Assembly (NCBI GenBank): GCA_934636045.1
Contig: CAKTZP010000026.1
Span: 1-19,230, forward strand
Direction of reading: 5' to 3'
DNA from: an uncultured Oscillospiraceae bacterium
GTDB lineage: Bacteria > Bacillota > Clostridia > Oscillospirales > Oscillospiraceae
DNA length: 19,230 nt
Shown here: positions 1 through 5,401 of the stretch, in pieces
Numbering within the stretch: position 1 is the stretch's first letter
How the letters are laid out: each line of letters starts with the position of its first letter
Made by a program: the position numbers and the translations under genes
The notes under the pieces: generated by a model
Database searches by the model: none
What the model saw: the letters and a program-made list of their open reading frames with translations, nothing else
Told to the model about the DNA's origin: nothing

Positions 1-62
1 TACCGTACCCATGTACGCCGACGGGCGTGAGTTGCTTGTCTTCCGAACTTTTTTGCAGCCTG

Positions 63-96
63 TCAGCGTGTCGAAAAAGTTTTTTCGACACGCTGA
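63..96. repeat. Perfect palindrome with 16-bp arms
   Basis: The arms TCAGCGTGTCGAAAAA and TTTTTCGACACGCTGA meet with only GT between them. The arm resembles the outer end (GAGCGTGTCAAAAAAC) of the hairpin element at 5146-5314, so this may be two outer ends joined without a core. On the minus strand it follows the small Cys-rich gene and a GC hairpin, and could help end its transcript. Bases 1-62 show nothing I can assign. Confidence 0.75.
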
Positions 97-97
97 A

Positions 98-125
98 CCG
101 CGCCGCGATCATTCCCGCGGCGCGG
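98..125 (-). terminator. GC-rich hairpin after the Cys-rich gene
   Basis: The arms CCGCGCCGCG (98-107) and CGCGGCGCGG (116-125) are perfectly complementary with an 8-nt loop, starting 6 bases after the stop codon of the minus-strand gene. No T-run follows directly; the first one lies in the adjoining palindrome at 63-96. The two may act together as a terminator or a 3' stabilising structure. Confidence 0.45.
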
Positions 126-131
126 CTGTTT

Positions 132-305
132 CTATTCTTCCCGGTCAGGGCTGTCCGGCTTCTGCTGACGCAGCAGGGACAGCAGGCGTGCCTTATCCTC
201 GGCGGAAAGCGTCCAACGCTCGCCTGCCGTATCGCAGTTGTAGCAGTCCTCCTCGTGACAATCTGCGCAAGCCTTCGGCAGCGGCTCCGTTTCAATCCAA
301 TGCAT
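132..305 (-). CDS. Small Cys-rich hypothetical protein (57 aa)
   Basis: I cannot name a function. The start at 305 is chosen because GAGGAGG lies 5 nt upstream; an ATG one codon earlier sits too close to it, and further upstream codons lack a ribosome binding site. The protein carries C13-x2-C16-H-x3-C21-x2-C24, a compact four-cysteine arrangement that could bind zinc, followed by a charged helix-like tail rich in K, R, L and E. There is no signal peptide or membrane segment, so it is probably cytoplasmic. It is transcribed alone, divergently from the XRE regulator, with its own likely promoter at 390-417 and hairpins right after the stop. It resembles small conserved proteins of Clostridia as far as I recall, but that is from memory, not a search. 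Confidence 0.7.
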   Translation of the reverse strand: MHWIETEPLPKACADCHEEDCYNCDTAGERWTLSAEDKARLLSLLRQQKPDSPDREE

Positions 306-389
306 CATATCCTCCTCAAGCCCCCTCTTGCGGTGCGGAAATGTAGTTCTAACCGCACAGTATCTCAAAAGCTATTCGTTGTTTCTGTT

Positions 390-417
390 ATTATAACATA
401 GAATTTTGGATTTCAAA
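390..417 (-). promoter_or_regulatory. Likely sigma-A promoter of the Cys-rich gene
   Basis: Read on the minus strand, TATAAT at 395-390 is a perfect -10 box. TTTGAA at 417-412, 16 bp upstream, is a fair -35. The leader to the start codon would be about 80 nt. Confidence 0.5.
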
Positions 418-463
418 GCATTTATAACAAATATTTTTAGACTAATCCGTAATTTCCCCCTCC

Positions 464-469
464 TATAAT
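464..469 (+). promoter_or_regulatory. -10 box for the XRE regulator
   Basis: TATAAT stands about 24 bp before the SD of the regulator gene. No good -35 is seen at 16-18 bp, so the promoter may need an activator or be weak. Confidence 0.45.
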
Positions 470-498
470 ATGTCGTAGTAGCTTTGGGGGGAGAATGC

Positions 499-828
499 AT
501 GAATTACGAAGAATTCGTTCGCGAACGTATCACGCAATTACGGTTGCGAAAGGGTGTTTCTGAATATCAGATGAGCTATGACCTCGGGCACAGCCGCGGG
601 TACATCTATAATATTTCCTCAGGGAAGGCACTGCCGCCGCTGCGAGAGCTATTTGCGATCTGTGACTATTTTGAGATCACTCCGCAGCAGTTTTTCGATG
701 AAGCCGTCCCACAGCCTGAGCTGATCCAAAAGGCACTCGCCGGAATCAAGCAGCTTGACGAAGGCGATCAGTTGACTCTTTTGAGCTTGATCAACCGTTT
801 TTTGCAGAGCAAGGCAAAAGGTTCTTAA
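499..828 (+). CDS. XRE-family helix-turn-helix regulator (109 aa)
   Basis: A small DNA-binding protein of the Cro/C1 (XRE) type. Residues about 5-62 form a five-helix HTH domain: RERITQLRLRKGVSEYQMS is helices 1-2, YDLGHSRGYIYNISSGKALP the recognition region, and LRELFAICDYFEITPQQFF the last helices. The remaining 45 residues form a short charged C-terminal region with a leucine-rich end, perhaps for dimerisation. The ATG at 499 is preferred over a TTG at 484 because GGGGGGAG ends 5 nt before it. It stands alone between its own -10 box and a strong terminator at 843. Nothing in the sequence shows its target; the divergent Cys-rich gene is the nearest candidate. No phage genes are nearby, so it is likely a chromosomal regulator. 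Confidence 0.85.
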   Translation: MNYEEFVRERITQLRLRKGVSEYQMSYDLGHSRGYIYNISSGKALPPLRELFAICDYFEITPQQFFDEAVPQPELIQKALAGIKQLDEGDQLTLLSLINRFLQSKAKGS

Positions 829-842
829 TATCCCAAATAAGG

Positions 843-886
843 AAAACCCACGGAGCGAGCTCTCGTTCCGTGGGTTTTGTTTTTTC
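843..886 (+). terminator. Rho-independent terminator, probably bidirectional
   Basis: The arms AAAACCCACGGA (843-854) and TCCGTGGGTTTT (867-878) extend inward by further pairs (GCGAG with CTCGT), and a T-rich tail TTTTGTTTTTTC follows. On the minus strand the hairpin is followed by TTTTCC, so it can also end the convergent NUDIX operon. Confidence 0.9.
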
Positions 887-890
887 ATGC

Positions 891-1355
891 TCAGAACGCC
901 TTGCCGTCGAGCGCTTTTTCGACCAGCCGGTCGCCCTCGTAGCGCAGCTTCATGGAGAAAAACGGCACATGCCGCTCCATGAGAGAAAGGAACAGCCGGT
1001 CGCCTTCCCACTGGGGGAGGGCGGCAAAGCGCTCCTTCGGAATCCATTCCAAAACGCCCTCGCTGCAGTCGGCGAGGCTGCCTTCAAAGCCGGTGGCGTG
1101 GAACAGGTGCATATACTCGCCCTCCCACCGGTCGGAAACAAACGTGACAATGCCGCAGTAGCGGTAGTCCGTCAGGGTCAGGCCGGTCTCCTCGCGCGCC
1201 TCGCGCAGCAGGCATTCCTCGGGGCTTTCGTTTTCCTCGAATTTGCCGCCGATGCCGACCCATTTGTCGCGATTCAGGTCATTTTCCTTTTTGATGCGGT
1301 GCAGCAGCAGATAGCAGCCGTCCTTTTCGATATAGCATAAGGTCGTATTTTTCAT
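891..1355 (-). CDS. NUDIX hydrolase, MutT/8-oxo-dGTP diphosphatase-like (154 aa)
   Basis: The NUDIX box Gx5Ex7REUxEExGU is complete: G37, E43 and R51-E-A-R-E-E-T-G-L59. The glutamates E55 and E56 are the expected metal ligands for hydrolysis of a nucleoside diphosphate linked to X. The N-terminal strand (TTLCYIEKDGCYLLLHR) and the box position fit the MutT/YtkD class that cleans 8-oxo-(d)GTP from the pool, but the family is broad and the substrate is an inference. It is the last gene of the minus-strand operon. Its ATG overlaps the TGA of the PPC gene by four bases (1352-1355), which suggests translational coupling. It is cytoplasmic, with no signal peptide, and transcription probably ends in the hairpin at 843-878. 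Confidence 0.9.
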   Translation of the reverse strand: MKNTTLCYIEKDGCYLLLHRIKKENDLNRDKWVGIGGKFEENESPEECLLREAREETGLTLTDYRYCGIVTFVSDRWEGEYMHLFHATGFEGSLADCSEGVLEWIPKERFAALPQWEGDRLFLSLMERHVPFFSMKLRYEGDRLVEKALDGKAF

Positions 1356-1750
1356 CGGATCTCCTCAAAAACCAGCTCGTCGTAGCTCGTTTCTCCGTCC
1401 TGCTCTACGCCGTAGCGCCAGCCGTCGAGCACGCCGATGACCAGCTCACAGGTGGTGTTGATGATGCAGCCCTCGACCAGATGGCCGCCGACGGTGGTCA
1501 GGTCTTCCCGGGAAAGGGCAATGTGCAGGTGGCAGCGCGCCTGACTGACCGTGCCGTTCAGGCTGACGATCTCGCACGGCTCGTCGATCGCTTTAAAATG
1601 GACGCCGCCTGCATCCCGCACGACGCCGCTTGAAATACAGCCGACGGCAGAAAGCACCACGCCCGCCTCGACGGCGTGCTCCGCTGCGAGGGCTTGGATG
1701 CTTTTTAACAAATCGTCGCCGCGGTGCAGACGCTTACAGACTGTTTTCAT
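1352..1750 (-). CDS. PPC/DUF296 domain protein (132 aa)
   Basis: A single PPC (PCC, DUF296) domain fills the protein. The hallmarks are GVVLSAVGCISSGVVRDA near residues 30-47, CHLHIALS (H74, H76) and GGHLVEG (H90); the three histidines match the conserved metal-binding set of bacterial PPC proteins. In plants this fold belongs to AT-hook DNA-binding proteins; bacterial stand-alone members have no settled role. The start at 1750 is chosen because GGAGGAG lies just upstream and the conserved domain begins there; the longer reading frame would run back inside the lipid kinase gene. It overlaps that gene's 3' end by 17 bases and the NUDIX gene by 4, so it is in the middle of a compact operon. Confidence 0.87.
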   Translation of the reverse strand: MKTVCKRLHRGDDLLKSIQALAAEHAVEAGVVLSAVGCISSGVVRDAGGVHFKAIDEPCEIVSLNGTVSQARCHLHIALSREDLTTVGGHLVEGCIINTTCELVIGVLDGWRYGVEQDGETSYDELVFEEIR

Positions 1751-2678
1751 CGCACTCCTCCGAGGCAGAAAGAATGGGGATCTCCGCCTCGCGGTCAAGA
1801 ATGACGCGGACGGCATTGTGCAGATTTTCAACCGTGCAGATATCCGCGCCGGGGCAATGCTCGCCGTCGAGCGTCCAGTCCATGTCGGGCGCGCCCTCGA
1901 CGGTAACGCGGGCGGTCGAGGTCAGCGTGAGCATCGGGGTGTCGTACTTTTGCGACAGCAGGGAGATGACACAGTTGCTGAGCTCCACGGCGTTTTTCGG
2001 CTTGCGGATGAGCAGCAGCTCAAACACGCCGTCGTTCATATCTACCAGCTCCGACGCCAGCGTCAGCACGCCAGCCACGGAGGTGGAGTTGCTGACCGCG
2101 CCGAAAATATAGTCGTCCTCATACACCGCGCCTTCGGCGGTGGTAAAGCGCAGATGCGTGCTGCGGATCGAGCCGACCTCCTTGACGCCGGCCAGCAGAT
2201 AGGCCAGATGTCCCATGGCGTTTTTCATGCTTTGCGGTGTGGCATAGGAGGCGCGCGTGAAGGCGCCGAAGGAGGCGATATACGAAAAATAGCGGTTATT
2301 GAAGCGGCCGACATCGAGCCTGCGCGGCGTGCCGGTAACGATGCGCTGCGCGGCCTGCCGCAGGTCCTTCGGGATCATCAGGCTGCTGGCAAAGTCATTG
2401 GTGCTGCCGGCGGGGAGGTAACCGATGGGCGTGCTTGCCCCGGAGGCGCAGATGCCGGAGATGACTTCGTTAAAGGTGCCGTCGCCGCCGATGCAGACGA
2501 CGACGTCGAACTCCGCGGCGCGCGCCCGGGCAACGTCCGTTGCGTCGCCGCGCGCTGCGGTGATGTGGACCGTAACGTCAAAGCCGCCGCGGTTGAAAAT
2601 TCCGATGATGTCCGAAAGAACGCGGTTTGCCCGTTTTTTCCCCGAGCAGGGATTCATCAGGATCAGTAATTTCTTCAT
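1734..2678 (-). CDS. Diacylglycerol kinase-family lipid kinase (314 aa)
   Basis: This is a DAGK-catalytic-domain protein of the DgkB/YegS type, expected to phosphorylate diacylglycerol or a related lipid with ATP. It opens with KKLLILMNPCSGKKRA (nucleotide-binding strand and NP-SG motif), followed by GGDGTFNE (64-71) and LPAGSTNDFA (88-97), the diagnostic catalytic/nucleotide motifs. The C-terminal beta-sandwich ends with DWTLDGE, the conserved DGE signature. Length is normal for the family and there is no membrane segment, so it is probably a peripheral cytoplasmic enzyme. The ATG at 2678 follows the pssA stop by 4 bases; no clear SD is seen, so translation may be coupled to pssA. Next to a CDP-DAG-dependent synthase, it probably recycles DAG into phosphatidic acid, although the exact lipid is not shown. 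Confidence 0.9.
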   Translation of the reverse strand: MKKLLILMNPCSGKKRANRVLSDIIGIFNRGGFDVTVHITAARGDATDVARARAAEFDVVVCIGGDGTFNEVISGICASGASTPIGYLPAGSTNDFASSLMIPKDLRQAAQRIVTGTPRRLDVGRFNNRYFSYIASFGAFTRASYATPQSMKNAMGHLAYLLAGVKEVGSIRSTHLRFTTAEGAVYEDDYIFGAVSNSTSVAGVLTLASELVDMNDGVFELLLIRKPKNAVELSNCVISLLSQKYDTPMLTLTSTARVTVEGAPDMDWTLDGEHCPGADICTVENLHNAVRVILDREAEIPILSASEECDENSL

Positions 2679-2682
2679 GGCG

Positions 2683-3363
2683 TCAACGGATCGCGTTGCG
2701 CAGCAGGACGCCGAGCAGGAACAGCGCAAGAAGCACACCGACGCCCAGCATCAGCCAGATCTCCCTTGACTGCGGCTTGCGCAGCGGGAAGGGCAGAATA
2801 TACAGCAGACCCGTCACGGCCAGAAGCGCGCAGAGCGCGAGCTGGAAGCCCCACCGATCAAACAGAGGCGAAAAGCGCGTGATATCGCCGAAATACATGC
2901 AAAAGCCGCTGATAATGCAGAAAAACAGCGGGAAAATCAGCGCCGAGGCCGTGATCGGCAGGCCGGTATAGGTCTTGCGGCACTCGTCGGTCTCCTGCTG
3001 GCGCTGCTCCTCGGTCACGTTAAAATAGGCCAGCCGGATGAGCCCCGCCAGCACGAAAAACGCCGCGAACACGATCACGTACCAGCGCGAGCGGCACAGC
3101 GAAATGGAAATCACCGCGGGAAGCACGCCGAAGGCGACGATATCGCTCAGCGAGTCGATCTGAATGCCGTAGTTCTTTTCCGTCTGCGTGCGGTTTTTCT
3201 TGGTGCGGGCGACCCTGCCGTCGAACATATCGCAAAAGCCGCAGAACAGCAGGCAAAGCGTTGCGATGATCGGGTGGCCGTTCATCGTCAGCGCTACGCC
3301 GCTGACGGCCGACAGCAGACTCATATAGGTCAAAATGACCGTGTAATCATAAATTCCAATCAT
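2683..3363 (-). CDS. pssA: CDP-alcohol phosphatidyltransferase, phosphatidylserine synthase-like (226 aa)
   Basis: An integral membrane enzyme that joins CDP-diacylglycerol to an alcohol, most likely serine. The CDP-alcohol phosphotransferase signature is clear: D45-x2-D48-G-x2-A52-R53, a 12-residue insert, then G66-x3-D70-x3-D74, followed by IVAFGVLPA as in PssA proteins. Around six hydrophobic segments cover the chain, and the last ones end in a positively charged tail. The start at 3363 (MIGIYDYTVILTY) has GGAGAAA upstream and fits the family; the ATG at 3405 lacks an SD. The gene has its own promoter inside the end of yaiI and leads the lipid kinase-PPC-NUDIX genes. Serine as acceptor is inferred; a related alcohol is possible. 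Confidence 0.85.
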   Translation of the reverse strand: MIGIYDYTVILTYMSLLSAVSGVALTMNGHPIIATLCLLFCGFCDMFDGRVARTKKNRTQTEKNYGIQIDSLSDIVAFGVLPAVISISLCRSRWYVIVFAAFFVLAGLIRLAYFNVTEEQRQQETDECRKTYTGLPITASALIFPLFFCIISGFCMYFGDITRFSPLFDRWGFQLALCALLAVTGLLYILPFPLRKPQSREIWLMLGVGVLLALFLLGVLLRNAIR

Positions 3364-3422
3364 AGTTTTCTCCGTCGCAAAGCACAAAGGCTTTTTCTTT
3401 GTCATCCATAGTCATATTGAAT

Positions 3423-3451
3423 ATTATCTCTCATTCTGCGCAATTCGTCAA
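3423..3451 (-). promoter_or_regulatory. Sigma-A promoter of the pssA operon
   Basis: On the minus strand TTGACG (3451-3446), a 17-bp spacer and GATAAT (3428-3423) form a good promoter. It lies across the last codons and stop of yaiI, giving a leader of about 50 nt to the chosen pssA start. Confidence 0.75.
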
Positions 3452-3874
3452 GAGGCAGGCACGGAATTTTGCCGAAAAGTCGCGATCCTGCTGCGCAGTC
3501 CGCTTGTGCGGGCCGCGGGTGCGCCCGCCGGCGCGGCGCAGCTTGGCCGCTGTATAGCGCAGGGTCAGCAGAGCGTCGATGTTCTCCGCCGTATATTCCC
3601 GCCCGTTTTGGTCGAGCACCGCCGCGCCGCGCGCAAGACATATCGCGGCGAGGCCATAATCCTGCGTCACAACGAGATCACCGGGCGCGACGCGGTTGGC
3701 CAGCGCAAAATCCACGCTGTCCGCGCCCTTGTCGCAGACGACCGTTTGCGCACCCTCGAGCGCAAGCTGGTGCGCCGTGTCGCACAGCAGCGTGCAGGGC
3801 ATGCCGGCCTCCCGGCACAGCGCGACGGCCAGCCGCGTGACCGGGCAGGCGTCGGCATCGATGAGGACGCGCAC
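3431..3874 (-). CDS. yaiI: YaiI/YqxD (DUF188, UPF0178) family protein (147 aa)
   Basis: The conserved family marks are all present: VLIDADACPV at the N-terminus, VVTQDYGLAAICLARGA (68-84), the GREYT motif and GGRTRGP near residue 116. The fold is PIN-like/NYN-like by family knowledge, and a nuclease or RNA-related role has been proposed but is not established. Translation most likely starts at the GTG at 3874: GGGGGAG lies 8 nt upstream inside the rsmE stop region, and the family begins exactly there. Only 2 bases separate it from the rsmE stop, so the two are one transcription unit. The end of the gene carries the pssA promoter. Confidence 0.88.
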   Translation of the reverse strand: MRVLIDADACPVTRLAVALCREAGMPCTLLCDTAHQLALEGAQTVVCDKGADSVDFALANRVAPGDLVVTQDYGLAAICLARGAAVLDQNGREYTAENIDALLTLRYTAAKLRRAGGRTRGPHKRTAQQDRDFSAKFRACLLTNCAE

Positions 3875-3876
3875 GG

Positions 3877-4608
3877 CTAAAACTCCCCCGCCGCGTACAT
3901 CAGCGCCGACAGGGCGCACAGCGGCGCGGTCTCGCAGCGCAGGATGCGCGTGCCGAGCGTGCAGATCTGCAGACCCGCCGCAGCCGCCTGCTCGACCTCC
4001 TCCGCCGTGAAGCCGCCCTCCGGCCCGGTCAAAAGCGCCGCCGTGCGGAAGGGCGCGGCCTCGATGGCCGCCCGGAAGGTGCGGCTCTTTTCGTTTTCGT
4101 AAAAGCAGACGGCAAGCTCCGCCTTGGCCGCGCGCTCCAGTGCGGCGGCATACGACGGCAGCGCAAGCACTCGCGGGATACGCCCGCGGCGGGACTGCTC
4201 GGCCGCGGAGGCGGCAATCTTCTGCCAGCGCTCAAGCTTCTTTTCCAGCGCGCGTTCCTCCGGCCGGGAAACGCAGCGGCTCGTCGGGAAGCATACCAGC
4301 TCCGTCGCGCCCAGCTCCGTCGCCTTTTGAATGACGTGCTCAAATTTGTCCGCCTTGGCAAAGGCCATGTAGATCGCGCATTCGACCGTGGCCTCACTCT
4401 GCGCGGGGGCGGCGCCGTGCACCACGAGGCTGATTTGCCCGGCGGCCACGTCGGAGACGGTACAGCGGTAATCCGTCCCGCAGCCGTCGCAGACGGTGAC
4501 CTCGTCGCCGTTTTTCAGGCGCAGCACCTTGGCATGGGCGGCATTTTCGCCGGTCAGCACCATAAATTGCGCATGGATCTCCTGCGCTGGAACAAAGAAT
4601 CGTGGCAT
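3877..4608 (-). CDS. rsmE: 16S rRNA m3U1498 methyltransferase RsmE (243 aa)
   Basis: An SPOUT-class enzyme that uses S-adenosylmethionine to methylate N3 of U1498 in the 16S rRNA of the 30S subunit. An N-terminal PUA-like barrel (residues 1-70, with GENAAHAKVLRLKNGDEV) is followed by the SPOUT domain with QKATELG (94-100), the SAM-binding knot motif GPEGGF (195-200) and LGTRILRCETA (218-228). Length is typical. The ATG at 4608 has GAGGTG at a proper distance. A 17-bp-spaced promoter lies directly upstream, divergent from the tRNA-Leu promoter. In many genomes rsmE follows prmA; here it is first in its operon with yaiI. Confidence 0.96.
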   Translation of the reverse strand: MPRFFVPAQEIHAQFMVLTGENAAHAKVLRLKNGDEVTVCDGCGTDYRCTVSDVAAGQISLVVHGAAPAQSEATVECAIYMAFAKADKFEHVIQKATELGATELVCFPTSRCVSRPEERALEKKLERWQKIAASAAEQSRRGRIPRVLALPSYAAALERAAKAELAVCFYENEKSRTFRAAIEAAPFRTAALLTGPEGGFTAEEVEQAAAAGLQICTLGTRILRCETAPLCALSALMYAAGEF

Positions 4609-4644
4609 AAGCGCACCTCAAATGCAGTTTTTTCGGTTATTACT

Positions 4645-4673
4645 ATTGTACCAGACCGGGAAAAAAACTGCAA
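4645..4673 (-). promoter_or_regulatory. Promoter of rsmE-yaiI
   Basis: On the minus strand TTGCAG (4673-4668), 17 bp, TACAAT (4650-4645). Its -35 lies only 15 bp from the -35 of the divergent tRNA-Leu promoter. Confidence 0.75.
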
Positions 4674-4688
4674 GAGCGAAAAAAGGTG

Positions 4689-4717
4689 TTGACAAAGACG
4701 AAAATCCTTCGTATAAT
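4689..4717 (+). promoter_or_regulatory. Consensus sigma-A promoter of tRNA-Leu(GAG)
   Basis: TTGACA (4689-4694), a 17-bp spacer and TATAAT (4712-4717) match the consensus fully. The tRNA begins 20 bp downstream. Confidence 0.92.
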
Positions 4718-4736
4718 AGCAGAGCAAATTGCAAAT

Positions 4737-4821
4737 GCGAGTGTGCTGGAATAGGTAGACAGGCACGTTTGAGGTGCGTGTGACAACCGTCGTGTGCGTT
4801 CAAGTCGCATCACTCGCACCA
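4737..4821 (+). tRNA. tRNA-Leu (anticodon GAG)
   Basis: The acceptor arms GCGAGTG (4737-4743) and CACTCGC (4811-4817) pair fully and are followed by A-CCA, so CCA is encoded. The D-arm is closed by CTG/CAG with GGTAGA in the loop. The anticodon stem CACGT/GCGTG encloses TTGAGGT, giving anticodon GAG. A long variable arm (GAC...GTC) and the T-loop TTCAAGT fit a class II leucine tRNA. It reads CUC and CUU codons. Confidence 0.95.
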
Positions 4822-4823
4822 AG

Positions 4824-4850
4824 GCCCGCCGTATGAACGGCGGGCTTTTT
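4824..4850 (+). terminator. Terminator of tRNA-Leu(GAG)
   Basis: GCCCGCCGT and ACGGCGGGC form a 9-bp stem with loop ATGA, followed by TTTTTG. It begins 2 bases after the CCA end. Confidence 0.95.
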
Positions 4851-4929
4851 GTTTGAAAACGCAGGCTTTCCGGTGGGATGGCGCTTTTCGATCGGAGGGT
4901 GAAGTCCGCCGTGGAAAGCTCGTGTGAAA

Positions 4930-5035
4930 TGCTTCGAATTCGCCGGAAATTTATCGAAATTTTAAAACAATTCTGCGAGATTGCCACGGGTGCAAGCACC
5001 CTCGCAATGACAAAATCGGACGTTTTTGACAGACT
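4930..5035 (+). repeat. Hairpin element, truncated copy (5' end missing)
   Basis: It shares with the full copy at 5170-5295 the block TTCGAATTCGCCG, the block AATTCTGCGAGATTGCCACG and the end CTCGCAATGACAAAATCGGA, then TTTTTGACAG. The hairpin GGGTGCAAGCACCC replaces the GGCCCTTGCAGGGCC of the full copy: loops differ but the stem is kept. The GTCATTGCGAGG left end is absent. Confidence 0.8.
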
Positions 5036-5036
5036 G

Positions 5037-5092
5037 ACCAAAATTAGGCCGTCCCATTGGGACGGCATAGCATTTTGAGGCCGCTGACCGGA
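5037..5092 (-). pseudogene. Remnant of a tRNA-Leu 3' end with its terminator
   Basis: This aligns with the terminator and 3' end of the intact tRNA-Leu(UAA) at 5418-5471: ACCAAAATTAGGCCG, then CCC-ATT-GGG, a degraded right arm, and GCCGCTGACCGGA, which is the acceptor strand plus the start of the T-arm. The CCA equivalent is lost (TGA in place of TGG) and similarity stops after 13 tRNA bases. The terminator stem differs by a matched pair of changes (GAC/GTC versus GTC/GAC) that keeps pairing. Confidence 0.6.
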
Positions 5093-5120
5093 ATCGGCTG
5101 AAGGTATGGGATAAACTACG

Positions 5121-5146
5121 GCAACCTGCCACCGGCAGGTTGCTGA
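5121..5146. repeat. 26-bp hairpin repeat, copy 1
   Basis: Arms GCAACCTGCC and GGCAGGTTGC with loop ACC, followed by TGA. An identical 26-bp copy lies exactly 200 bp downstream, on the other side of the full hairpin element. Confidence 0.9.
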
Positions 5147-5149
5147 GCG

Positions 5150-5314
5150 TGTCAAAAAACTACCCCGCATGTCATTGCGAGGAGCGAAGCGACGTGGCAA
5201 TCTCATGCAGGCAGTTTCGAATTCGCCGAAAATCATCTGAAAATCAAAATAATTCTGCGAGATTGCCACGGCCCTTGCAGGGCCTCGCAATGACAAAATC
5301 GGACTTTTTTGACA
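5150..5314 (+). repeat. Full-length hairpin element (MITE-like) with nested inverted ends
   Basis: The outer ends TGTCAAAAAA (5150-5159) and TTTTTTGACA (5305-5314) are inverted repeats. Inside them TGTCATTGCGAGG (5170-5182) and CCTCGCAATGACA (5283-5295) form 13-bp inverted ends of a 126-bp core. Each core half folds on its own: CATTGCGAG...GTGGCAATCTC and GAGATTGCCAC...CTCGCAATG. No protein is encoded. A core of the same 126-bp length lies inverted at 7151-7276. Confidence 0.85.
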
Positions 5315-5320
5315 GTCTGG

Positions 5321-5346
5321 GCAACCTGCCACCGGCAGGTTGCTGA
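5321..5346. repeat. 26-bp hairpin repeat, copy 2
   Basis: Identical to 5121-5146, including the trailing TGA. It is followed by AAAGCTTTTTAG, so the hairpin could act as a weak terminator on the plus strand. Confidence 0.9.
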
Positions 5347-5401
5347 AAGCTTTTTAGAAAATCTTACCTATTGCTGTTGCATCGGTGCTTTATTGCAACT
5401 C

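Noticed and set aside
1551..2669. 372-codon plus-strand frame opposite the lipid kinase gene
   Set aside because: The minus strand carries GGDGT and the other kinase motifs with proper starts and operon spacing; the plus-strand frame has no recognisable domain.
4643..5332. 229-codon open frame on the minus strand across the tRNA-Leu(GAG) and repeat region
   Set aside because: It runs antisense through a tRNA, a terminator and several hairpin elements, and has no ribosome binding site. Phrases such as SLRGPARAVAIS are translations of the repeat, not a protein family.
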